From IMG/VR virus record IMGVR_UViG_3300027499_000005, positions 83,375-147,374 of that record: a stretch of DNA of 64,000 nt. One strand, given 5' to 3'. The position numbers and the translations under genes were made by a program. This DNA comes from a virus. The notes under the pieces were generated by a model. The model was not told where the DNA came from and did not search any database. It saw nothing but the letters and a program-made list of their open reading frames with translations. Shown here piece by piece: positions 36,817 to 44,629 of this stretch (positions within the stretch are counted from its first letter, which is position 1; the number at the start of each line of letters is the position of its first letter).

Positions 36817-38148
36817 ATGGCATATCCTTCATATTCACCGCCAAGCAGAACTAATGTTTCTATTCTCACTTCGACCGGTTCTACTGCAACCACTGGTAAT
36901 GGCGCAGGAAACATTACTCTATATCCATTTGGCATTTATGCTGATCCATCCTCTCCGCGATATGATGTCAACTTTATTTCAGGTGCTTCTGATCAAGTTT
37001 CTTTCGTTTATAAGAAACTCGGTGGTGATGTTCTCGATCTAGAAATCACTCCCGGCAACGTCTATGCGGCTTATGAAGAAGCAGTATTAGAATATTCTTA
37101 CATTATGAATCTTCACCAATCGAAGAATGCACTTCCAAGTTTGCTTGGTAAAACCACTGGATCTTTCGATGAAGATGGACAACTAAAAGAATCAGATCTT
37201 GCTGCTGCTGGCATAAACTTAAGATATCCACGATTTGAAGTTGGATATGCTCGTCAAGTTGCTATTGGCTTGGCCAATGAAGCTGGTGTTGGCGGCACAA
37301 CTCCGCATTATAAGGCTTCGTTCTTGCTAACAAGCAGCGTCCAAGATTATGACTTACAGCAGATTATTGCAAACAATGTTGCAAACAACATAGAACCAGC
37401 AACCGGAACACCTGTTGCTTATTCTTCTTCTTATGCTAGTGCTTCTAGCAATCGTATCACCATCCGTCGTGTTTACTATAAGTCTCCTGCTGCTGTATGG
37501 CGCTTCTATGGTTATTACGGTGGTCTTAACGTAGTAGGCAACTTAAACTACTATGGTCAGTTTGCAGACGATACAACATTTGAAATCATCCCAGCATGGC
37601 AGAACAAACTACAAGCTATGGCTTACGAAGATCACATTTATACCAGACTATCTCACTATTCCTATGAGATATTCAATAATAAACTTCGGGTCTTTCCATC
37701 GCCGGAAACAGGTATTATTAACTACATGTGGTTTGAGTTTAGCTTTGACGATGGAACTGATCCTTGGATGCCGGTTAGTGGCTCTCAGAAAGGATCAGAA
37801 CAAGGCATTTCTAACATGAATACTTTGCCATTCGATAATATTCCGTATTCCAGTATTAACGCTATTGGTAAGCAATGGATTCGTCGTTATGCTTTAGCTT
37901 TGGTAAAAGAGACACTTGGACTTATTAGATCTAAGTTTGGTGCTATTCCTATTCCCGGCGATTCGGTTCAGTTGAATGGTTCTGAACTTATCTCTTCGGC
38001 TAGAGAAGAACAGGAGAAGTTGAAGGAAGAACTCAAGACAACACTTGACGAGCTAACTTATACGAAGCTAGCAGAAACGAATGCAACTCTCATGGATAGT
38101 GTTACAAAAGTACAAGAGAAGATACCACTTCTCATTTACCAAGGGTGA
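36817..38148 (+). CDS. head-tail connector/neck protein candidate
   Basis: The 443-residue product starts behind GCGGAGG. It has a Ser/Thr-rich N terminus, a central part with NVYAAYEEAVLEYSYIMN, and a C-terminal coiled coil (REEQEKLKEELKTTLDELTY). Its position between capsid and sheath genes, followed by two further neck-type genes, matches the T4 order 13-14-15. It is a candidate for the gp13-type neck protein that binds the portal after packaging. I cannot show a specific motif. Confidence 0.6.
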   Translation: MAYPSYSPPSRTNVSILTSTGSTATTGNGAGNITLYPFGIYADPSSPRYDVNFISGASDQVSFVYKKLGGDVLDLEITPGNVYAAYEEAVLEYSYIMNLHQSKNALPSLLGKTTGSFDEDGQLKESDLAAAGINLRYPRFEVGYARQVAIGLANEAGVGGTTPHYKASFLLTSSVQDYDLQQIIANNVANNIEPATGTPVAYSSSYASASSNRITIRRVYYKSPAAVWRFYGYYGGLNVVGNLNYYGQFADDTTFEIIPAWQNKLQAMAYEDHIYTRLSHYSYEIFNNKLRVFPSPETGIINYMWFEFSFDDGTDPWMPVSGSQKGSEQGISNMNTLPFDNIPYSSINAIGKQWIRRYALALVKETLGLIRSKFGAIPIPGDSVQLNGSELISSAREEQEKLKEELKTTLDELTYTKLAETNATLMDSVTKVQEKIPLLIYQG

Positions 38149-38151
38149 TAA

Positions 38152-38643
38152 ATGGCTCAGAACAAATGGGTTGAACCAGAATACGCACCACCTCCTTTAT
38201 TCCTTGGTCGTAAGGAAAAAGATCTTGTTAAACAAGTCAATGACGAACTTTTGGAAAGAGTCATTGGACAGGAGGTTTTTTATTATGCCATTGATATCAG
38301 AACCACTAACTATCATCCTTTGTACGGAGAAGCAATCGTAAAGAACTTCTTACCACCTGTTAGGGTTTATGCTCTGGTAGAGTGGTCAACATATGGAACA
38401 GTCCAGACAGAAGGTTTTGGTCTAGATAAAGCTGCCGAGATTGTTGTACACTTCCATCAGCGTAGACTCCAAGAAGACCAAAATATATTTGTCCGCGAAG
38501 GCGATTTCGTAAAATATGACGGTCTTTATTATGAAATAATGACGTTAGAAGAACCTAAGCAGCTTTTCGGTCAAGTAGGCGAATCCTTGGAAGTAGCAGC
38601 CAAGTGCAAGGTATCCAGAAGAGGTCTATTCGATGCCACCTAA
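38152..38643 (+). CDS. neck protein candidate
   Basis: The 163-residue product starts 3 bases after the previous stop, behind AAGGGTGATAA, and overlaps the next gene by 11 bases. It has a mixed alpha/beta composition with DLVKQVNDELLERVIGQEVFYY near the start (here broken across residues 24-45) and a VREGDFVKYDGLYYEI strand pair later. The T4-like order suggests a gp14-type neck or head-tail joining role. This rests on position. Confidence 0.55.
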   Translation: MAQNKWVEPEYAPPPLFLGRKEKDLVKQVNDELLERVIGQEVFYYAIDIRTTNYHPLYGEAIVKNFLPPVRVYALVEWSTYGTVQTEGFGLDKAAEIVVHFHQRRLQEDQNIFVREGDFVKYDGLYYEIMTLEEPKQLFGQVGESLEVAAKCKVSRRGLFDAT

Positions 38644-39565
38644 AAAACCACAATCTCCACCAGAACCTCCATCAACGGACAAGTACGATTATACCGGTAT
38701 CGAGAATGCTGATCGCATTCTGAGAGAGACATCTTTGATGCCTTCAACTATCGAGACAATCGATACAGCAATGTTTAGGTATCTGGATGAGGCTTTGAAT
38801 CTTCATGCAAATACCAATAAGGGGTTTGCAAAAGTTCCTGTTATTTGGGTTGCTGGTGAAAGAGCATTCCAGATAAAGAATAACAGAAATCTTAGAGATG
38901 GTAATGATGTACTGATTTTTCCCATGATGACGCTTGAGAGATCATCACTGAGGAAAGATGCATCATTTAAGGGTGTTGCATGGGCACACCTAGGAAACGT
39001 AAATGACGCCAAAGGCGGTGCTATCGAAGTTGCTAGACGCATTAACCAAGACAAGACAGGCAACTTTGTCAATGCAGATAAGCGCAGAACTCAAGCTACT
39101 TTGACCTCTGGTATTGGTCCCGGTCAGGATAACTATCCCGGCGTTGGCAAGAAAGTGGTCTATGAAACCCTCTCTATGCCAATACCAACATATGTTGAGG
39201 CAATGTATAAGATAACAATCAGAACTGAGTATCAGCAACAGATCAACGAACTTGTCACACCATTCTTTGTCAGGACCGGACAGATCAACTCTTTCTTTAT
39301 GAAGCATGAGGGCCATAAGTTTGAGGGGTTCATACAGGGTGATTTCTCGCAAGATTTCAACGTTGCTTCATTTCAAGACGAAGAGCGTATCTATAAAACA
39401 TCTATAGATATAAAAGTATTAGGTTATCTATTAGGAGAATCCTCTAATGCTGAGAGGCCGAAGATAGCAGTTAGAGAAAACGCAGTTCAGTTCAAGTTCG
39501 GTAAAGAACAAATAGTATTAGATGAAAAGCCCAACTATACCAAGAGTTCTTTCTACCGTCGCTGA
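38633..39565 (+). CDS. tail sheath terminator/stabiliser (gp15-like)
   Basis: The 310-residue protein contains the pattern MYKITIRTEYQQQINELV followed by TPFF, close in layout to T4 gp15 (a strand, then a helix with Q and then a P-x-F stretch), which caps the sheath and tube and joins the tail to the head. It also has VPVIWVAGERAFQIK and PMMTLERSS, a strand-rich start seen in the gp15 family. The N terminus is Pro-rich (PPKKPQSPPEPPS). It precedes the sheath gene, from which a late promoter motif separates it. Confidence 0.7.
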   Translation: MPPKKPQSPPEPPSTDKYDYTGIENADRILRETSLMPSTIETIDTAMFRYLDEALNLHANTNKGFAKVPVIWVAGERAFQIKNNRNLRDGNDVLIFPMMTLERSSLRKDASFKGVAWAHLGNVNDAKGGAIEVARRINQDKTGNFVNADKRRTQATLTSGIGPGQDNYPGVGKKVVYETLSMPIPTYVEAMYKITIRTEYQQQINELVTPFFVRTGQINSFFMKHEGHKFEGFIQGDFSQDFNVASFQDEERIYKTSIDIKVLGYLLGESSNAERPKIAVRENAVQFKFGKEQIVLDEKPNYTKSSFYRR

Positions 39566-39584
39566 CGTTTGGGTTAAAAACTAA

Positions 39585-39593
39585 CTATTTATT
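39585..39593 (+). promoter_or_regulatory. late promoter motif CTATTTATT
   Basis: It lies 36 bases before the tail sheath ATG, with GAGGAGAAA between. The sheath is one of the most abundant late proteins, so a dedicated promoter is expected. Confidence 0.55.
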
Positions 39594-39620
39594 TATGAAG
39601 TTTCTATAGAGGAGAAATCT

Positions 39621-42521
39621 ATGCCAGCTAATAGTTTCAAGTTTGTCTCACCGGGTATCTTTCTAAATGAGATTGATAACTCCCAGATTCCACAGCTTCC
39701 CGGTGCTGTTGGTCCAACCGTAATCGGTCGCGCTTCCAAGGGTCGTGCAATGGCTCCCGTTAAGGTTGATTCTTTTTCTGATTTCGTTGATCTCTTCGGT
39801 TCGCCAACCGCTGGTGGCGTAAACTCAGAATACAGAACATCTGATTTTGCTGGTCCTACTTATGGTGTCTATGGTGCCCAAGCTTACTTGAATGCAAATG
39901 TTGGTCCTGTCAACTACATCCGTCTATTAGGCGTTCCACACCCAGATGCCGCCGATGCCGGTGGATACGCTGGTTGGACAACCTACAAATACTCTAGTGG
40001 AACCCCAACTGCAAAGACTTATGCTAGCAATGGTGGTGCCCTCGGTCTATTCGTTGCTGCTTCACAGTCAAGCGGTCAACACTTAACAGGTACTCTAGCT
40101 GCTGTACTATACCTAACAAAAGGTAGTGTATTCCTATCTGGTACCGTTGATAACGATGCCAAACCCGACATCTCAACCAACGAGGTAACCAGATTTGCTG
40201 GTTCAACTGCTGCTACCGATATGACACTGGTTGTTTACAACGGTGACACTTCTTCCTTGACAAACCAAGTTAAACTTAAGTTCAACTTCGATAGAGATAG
40301 CTCACAGTTTATTAGAAACGTTCTAAACACAAATCCAGTTCTCACAAACGATGGTATTATTCCATCGAATACACTCACAAAGAATGAAGATGTCTACTGG
40401 CTTGGTGAATCCTATGAAACTCAAGTTGCAACTCAACTAACCGGAACTTACTCAAATGTTCTAGCTTGGTTGGCTCCTGTTGCCACTGGTTCGTTAACGA
40501 GCGGTTACTCTTACGGCGATATGAGAATCAGCGATAGCAACGCTCTCCGCGCTAACTCTAACATCATTGATGGTAAGACAGGTTGGTTCTTCTCACAAGA
40601 TCTCAGCACCGATACTGCTTCTTATGCATACACAACCATGACCAAGCTATTCCGTTTCCACGGTCTAGACGCTGGTGAATGGACCCAAAAGAACATTAAA
40701 GTTTCTATCGAGAATATCCAGATTTCTCCAAACTCTGATGTAGAAGAACATGGTAAGTTTAGTGTTGTTATCCGTAGTATCCGTGACAACGATTCTTCAC
40801 CAATCGTTCTAGAAAGATTTGATAATCTAAATCTCAATCCTTCTTCACCAGATTACATTGGTGTCCGTATTGGTGACAAGGTAAGCCGTTTCGATTACCA
40901 ACAAAGAGTAAATAAAGAATACGGTCAATACAATAACCAATCACGTTTCATCCGTGTTGAAATGAATCCAGCAGTTGAATCCGCCCTAATCAGCCCCGCT
41001 GCTGTACCGTTTGGTGTATATGGCCCTCTACGTCCAAAGAGAGTTACTAATCTTCATAGCGGCTCTACCAATGTAGTTTCTTTCATTAGCTATGGTACTT
41101 GGGCGAGTGCTGATACTACGACCCGTATCCTATCGGCGTCTAGCACATTTACAGCATCTATCCTATTCCCTGGAACCTCACAGAGAGTGTCAGCCTCAGA
41201 TGGTTCTATTACCGATTACACCAAGGCTTACTTTGGCGCAAGAACAACAATCTCTGCTGACTCAAATCGCTTTGATGCAAGTATTCCCGATACTCTACGT
41301 TTGTACGGTACCGTTGATTCGCAGAATGTTGGTCTAGAAGGTCTAGATTCAGCCGCTCCATTTGAATACCAATGGATCTTCTCTTTGGACGATGTGATCC
41401 TTCCTTCTAACTCCTACAAGGCTTACTACGAGAGTGGTTCACGCGCTGCTGGTACCTCTAGAACAGCTACAAGCGGCGGATACACCGCTATTCTAAACGC
41501 TGGTTTCAGCCGCTTCACAACCCTCTTCCAAGGTGGTTCAGACGGTTTGAACATCCAAGAAGCAGAACCTTTCCAACATAACCGTTTGTCTGGTGTCCGT
41601 GAGTCAAACGCTCTTGTCAATACAGTTGAAGTTGCAATCGATCTTGCTGGTGATCCAAACCAACTAGAGACAAACTTGATTGTTGCTCCCGGTATTCGTC
41701 AGACCTCACTCACCAACAAGCTAATCGCAGCCTGTGAAAACCGTGGTGATGCTTTCACAATCCTTGATATTGACGATGGTTACAGAACAACAACCGAGTC
41801 TACCCAATCATTCAAGGATCGTTTGGGATCTACCACAACTGCAATCTCAAACCTCCGCAGCCGCAGACTAAACACCTCTTACGCTTGCGCTTACTACCCT
41901 TGGGTCCAAATCCGCGATAGCATCAACGGTTCACTCGTTTGGGTTCCACCTTCAGTTGTCGCCCTTGGTACAATGGCTTCTTCTGAGCGCGTCAGCGAAG
42001 TATGGTTCGCACCAGCCGGTTTCAACCGCGGTGGCCTATCTGCCGGTGCTGGTGGCTTGCCTGTCGTCAACGTTGCTGAGAAGCTAACCTCCAAGCAACG
42101 CGACGATTTGTACACCAACAACATCAATCCAATCGCTTCGTTCCCATCTGAAGGTATCGTTATCTTCGGTCAGAAGACACTACAAGTTACACCTTCTGCC
42201 CTAGACCGTATCAACGTTCGCAGACTCTTGATCTACATCAAGAAGCAAGTTTCAAGATTTGCTACCAGCGTTCTGTTTGATCAAAACGTTACAGTCACTT
42301 GGAACCGCTTCAAGGCTGCTGTTGAGCCATTCCTATCTTCTGTACAAGCAAGACTAGGTTTGACCGAATACCGACTTATCCTCGATGAAACCACTACAAC
42401 TCCTGACCTAGTAGATCGCAACGTACTATACGCTAAGATCCTCCTAAAGCCAGCAAGAGCTATCGAGTTCATCGCAGTTGACTTCGTAATCTCCAGAACC
42501 GGAGCTTCTTTCGAAGACTGA
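39621..42521 (+). CDS. tail sheath protein (gp18-like)
   Basis: The 966-residue protein is the contractile sheath. Its start, SFKFVSPGIFLNEIDNS, is typical of sheath proteins, as are the conserved C-terminal parts: GYRTTTESTQ, SYACAYYPWVQIRD, VPPSVVALGTM, GFNRGGL, NVRRLLIYIKKQ and the final strand RAIEFIAVDFVIS. It is about 300 residues longer than T4 gp18 (659 residues), with Ser/Thr/Asn-rich insertions in the middle (about 120-560) that probably form surface domains. The ATG follows GAGGAGAAA. Confidence 0.93.
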   Translation: MPANSFKFVSPGIFLNEIDNSQIPQLPGAVGPTVIGRASKGRAMAPVKVDSFSDFVDLFGSPTAGGVNSEYRTSDFAGPTYGVYGAQAYLNANVGPVNYIRLLGVPHPDAADAGGYAGWTTYKYSSGTPTAKTYASNGGALGLFVAASQSSGQHLTGTLAAVLYLTKGSVFLSGTVDNDAKPDISTNEVTRFAGSTAATDMTLVVYNGDTSSLTNQVKLKFNFDRDSSQFIRNVLNTNPVLTNDGIIPSNTLTKNEDVYWLGESYETQVATQLTGTYSNVLAWLAPVATGSLTSGYSYGDMRISDSNALRANSNIIDGKTGWFFSQDLSTDTASYAYTTMTKLFRFHGLDAGEWTQKNIKVSIENIQISPNSDVEEHGKFSVVIRSIRDNDSSPIVLERFDNLNLNPSSPDYIGVRIGDKVSRFDYQQRVNKEYGQYNNQSRFIRVEMNPAVESALISPAAVPFGVYGPLRPKRVTNLHSGSTNVVSFISYGTWASADTTTRILSASSTFTASILFPGTSQRVSASDGSITDYTKAYFGARTTISADSNRFDASIPDTLRLYGTVDSQNVGLEGLDSAAPFEYQWIFSLDDVILPSNSYKAYYESGSRAAGTSRTATSGGYTAILNAGFSRFTTLFQGGSDGLNIQEAEPFQHNRLSGVRESNALVNTVEVAIDLAGDPNQLETNLIVAPGIRQTSLTNKLIAACENRGDAFTILDIDDGYRTTTESTQSFKDRLGSTTTAISNLRSRRLNTSYACAYYPWVQIRDSINGSLVWVPPSVVALGTMASSERVSEVWFAPAGFNRGGLSAGAGGLPVVNVAEKLTSKQRDDLYTNNINPIASFPSEGIVIFGQKTLQVTPSALDRINVRRLLIYIKKQVSRFATSVLFDQNVTVTWNRFKAAVEPFLSSVQARLGLTEYRLILDETTTTPDLVDRNVLYAKILLKPARAIEFIAVDFVISRTGASFED

Positions 42522-42535
42522 AAAATAAGTTGATA

Positions 42536-42544
42536 CTACTTACT
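42536..42544 (+). promoter_or_regulatory. late promoter motif CTACTTACT
   Basis: It lies in the 44-base gap after the sheath gene and 30 bases before the tail tube ATG. Confidence 0.5.
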
Positions 42545-42565
42545 ATAGAATAGGAGAATCATATA

Positions 42566-43180
42566 ATGGCAAATGCTTTCTGGACAGACGCTACCCTTAG
42601 AGATCCAAAGAGGAACTATAGATTTACAGTTCAACTATTGGCTTATCCCGGTGCTGCTACTTGGTACGCTAAGTCAGCAACCAAACCAAAGTTCAGTGTT
42701 ACTTCAACATCACATGTGTTCTTGAACCATACATTCCATTACCCCGGTAAGGTTGAATGGCAAGATATCACAGTTACTCTAGTCGATCCAGTTGAGCCAG
42801 ATGCAGTTGCCAATACTATGGCCATTATCCAGAATGCTGGCTACCATCCTCCAAAGGATGTCAATGATCTCTCCACCATGTCAAAGGCCCGTGCTGTTGG
42901 TGCCTTGAAGGGTGTTGTTATCAAGCAAATCGGCTCTGAAGGCGACCAAGACATTCTAGAAGAGTGGACCTTGAAGAACGCCTTCATTACTGATGTTGAT
43001 ATTGGTGAACTCTCCTACGACAACGAAGAGCTTTCTAACGTTACTCTAACATTGAAGTACGATTGGGCTACATGTTTCGTTCCTAACGGTTCTACCGTAG
43101 ATATCTCCGGTCAACCTACAAACGTTACAAGTAACTTCCAATCAGTTAGAAACAGCTTCTTCGATCTAAGCGGTAGATAA
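42566..43180 (+). CDS. tail tube protein (gp19-like)
   Basis: The 204-residue protein follows the sheath, as the tube protein does in nearly all contractile phages. Typical elements are the start NAFWTDATLRDPKRNYRF, HYPGKVEWQDITVTLVDP and the late strand NVTLTLKYDWATC. It polymerises into the inner tube through which DNA passes. T4 gp19 is 163 residues, so this one is a little longer. The ATG follows TAGGAG and a late promoter motif. Confidence 0.9.
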   Translation: MANAFWTDATLRDPKRNYRFTVQLLAYPGAATWYAKSATKPKFSVTSTSHVFLNHTFHYPGKVEWQDITVTLVDPVEPDAVANTMAIIQNAGYHPPKDVNDLSTMSKARAVGALKGVVIKQIGSEGDQDILEEWTLKNAFITDVDIGELSYDNEELSNVTLTLKYDWATCFVPNGSTVDISGQPTNVTSNFQSVRNSFFDLSGR

Positions 43181-43201
43181 TCTAATACTTGAGAGGTTTT
43201 T

Positions 43202-44035
43202 TTGTCTAGAAATAATCAAAGCAGGCTGGGCGCTCAACAGCCTGCTTTTAGCGTTGAACCAGTGAGCGAGTTTCCACAAACACATATTAGTATTTCAGTT
43301 CCCACAGAGTTTGTTGATTTACCATCCCGTGGCTTATTCTATCCACCAAGCCACCCGTTGCATCGCAAAGACTCTATCGAAATCAAACATATGACAGCTA
43401 AAGAGGAAGACATTCTTACCTCGGAAGCTCTCATTAAGAAAGGCATTGTCCTTGATCGTTTAATCCAAAGCTTGATTATTGATCGTAATATAGATCCTTC
43501 ATCGCTTCTGGTTTGTGACCGTAATGCTATCTTTATTGCTGCTCGCGCAACTGCATATGGCAGCGATTATGAAGCAACTGTTGTTTGTCCAGTATGTGAT
43601 AAGAAGCATGATATCGTTCATGATCTTGGAACGTTTAGTTTCGATGATCCAGTTCTCGGAGAAGATATTAAGATTTCCGAACGTGGTTCTTGTTTGGTCC
43701 GACTTCCAAAGAGCGGTAAGTTAATCGAGTTTAGGCTTGTAACAGGCTACGATGAGAAGAACGCCAATGTTCAGGATAAGAACGCTCAAGTTGGCTCGCA
43801 AGTAACAGATCAGCTAAAGAATCTAGTCTTGACCATCGATGGCAACAGCGATATTGCAGTAGTAAATGCATTTGTTGTTAATATGCCAGCGTTCGACTCA
43901 CGTTACTTGAGAAAGGCAATCAGGCAAGTGACTCCTAGTACAGATCTAAGGTTCGATTTGTCTTGTGATAGTTGTGATAGTAAATCGGTCGTGGAGGTAC
44001 CGATTGGTGTCAAGTTTTTTTGGCCTGACGCCTAA
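43202..44035 (+). CDS. T4 gp26-type baseplate hub/tail assembly protein
   Basis: The 277-residue product has VDLPSRGLFYPPSHPLH near the start, EIKHMTAKEEDILTS and a zinc-ribbon-like set of two Cys pairs (CPVC near 127 and CDSC near 262), ending VEVPIGVKFFWPDA. This matches my recollection of the T4_baseplate (gp26) family, which lies between tail tube and tape measure genes and acts in hub or tail assembly. It starts at TTG 43202 behind GAGAGG, with no nearby ATG. Its 3' end runs over a seven-T tract into an overlapping gene in another frame. Confidence 0.65.
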   Translation: MSRNNQSRLGAQQPAFSVEPVSEFPQTHISISVPTEFVDLPSRGLFYPPSHPLHRKDSIEIKHMTAKEEDILTSEALIKKGIVLDRLIQSLIIDRNIDPSSLLVCDRNAIFIAARATAYGSDYEATVVCPVCDKKHDIVHDLGTFSFDDPVLGEDIKISERGSCLVRLPKSGKLIEFRLVTGYDEKNANVQDKNAQVGSQVTDQLKNLVLTIDGNSDIAVVNAFVVNMPAFDSRYLRKAIRQVTPSTDLRFDLSCDSCDSKSVVEVPIGVKFFWPDA

Positions 44036-44213
44036 GTACATCCAAGGGGTTTACGAGGAAATCTTCCAGCTTAAATATCATGGAGGATTCTCAGTTTTTG
44101 AATCCTATAATCTTCCGATAAATATTCGACGTTGGTTCTTGGATAGGTTGTCCAAACAGTTTCACAAAGAAGCAGAAGCGACAAAGAAAACAAGAACAAA
44201 GACAAGTAGATGA
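44007..44213 (+). CDS. small tail assembly protein overlapping previous gene
   Basis: The frame is +1 relative to the upstream gene and overlaps it by 29 bases. A GTG at 44007 is preceded by GGAGG at 43993-43997, giving 68 residues: SSFFGLTPKYIQGVYEEI, a helix, then YNLPINIRRWFLDRL and a Lys/Thr-rich tail. The Y-N-x-P pattern before an Arg-containing helix is one I recall from short tail assembly proteins of T4-like phages. Alternatively it could be a +1 frameshift extension of the upstream protein at TTTTTTT (44014-44020). The terminator follows immediately. Confidence 0.6.
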   Translation: MSSFFGLTPKYIQGVYEEIFQLKYHGGFSVFESYNLPINIRRWFLDRLSKQFHKEAEATKKTRTKTSR

Positions 44214-44220
44214 ACTTAAT

Positions 44221-44244
44221 GACCGCCTTCGGGCGGTCTTTTTT
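44221..44244 (+). terminator. strong rho-independent terminator
   Basis: A perfect 7-bp stem GACCGCC/GGCGGTC with TTCG loop is followed by TTTTTT. It closes the tube/assembly unit and precedes a late promoter motif by 9 bases. Confidence 0.92.
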
Positions 44245-44253
44245 GCTTTCAAC

Positions 44254-44262
44254 TATTTACAT
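44254..44262 (+). promoter_or_regulatory. late promoter motif CTATTTACA
   Basis: It immediately follows the terminator and lies 20 bases before the ATG at 44274, with AGAGGTG between. This is the tightest terminator-promoter pair in the window. Confidence 0.6.
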
Positions 44263-44273
44263 AGAGGTGAACC

Positions 44274-44612
44274 ATGTCCGATCAAGAAAATGTGATTGAT
44301 CTTGAGAAAGTCAAGAAGATGTTCAAAACCGAACTGAATGAAGCTCTGTCCGATGCAATGAGTTGGTGGACAAGTGCTTTGATGAAAGCAACATATGGTG
44401 GTAGGGGGTTGGAACTCCCATTCAGACTTGCAGGATCCCGTGACGAGCTTGCAGCTTTGATCTCTGCTATGGGTTTGGAACGTCGTTATATGGCTGATGC
44501 ACATCGCTATGGATTAGATAATCCAGTTACATATAAGACAAAAAATGTATTGCAATCTGCAATCAATCGATTTGAATCTCGTACTGGTCTTCCGTGGCCA
44601 TTCAAAAACTGA
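44274..44612 (+). CDS. small tail-cluster protein of unknown function
   Basis: The 112-residue product starts behind AGAGGTG. It is helical at the start (VIDLEKVKKMFKTELNEAL) and contains GGRGLELPFRLAGSRDEL and RFESRTGLPWPFKN. No known motif is recognised. It sits between assembly proteins and the tape measure gene, 17 bases before the latter, so it is probably a tail assembly or chaperone-type protein. Function is unknown. Confidence 0.55.
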   Translation: MSDQENVIDLEKVKKMFKTELNEALSDAMSWWTSALMKATYGGRGLELPFRLAGSRDELAALISAMGLERRYMADAHRYGLDNPVTYKTKNVLQSAINRFESRTGLPWPFKN

Positions 44613-44629
44613 TTTAGGAACAACCATAA

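Noticed and set aside
43985-44040. A -1 frameshift on TTTTTTT at the end of the gp26-type gene
   Set aside because: The -1 frame reads TTG GCC TGA and stops at once; only the +1 frame continues.
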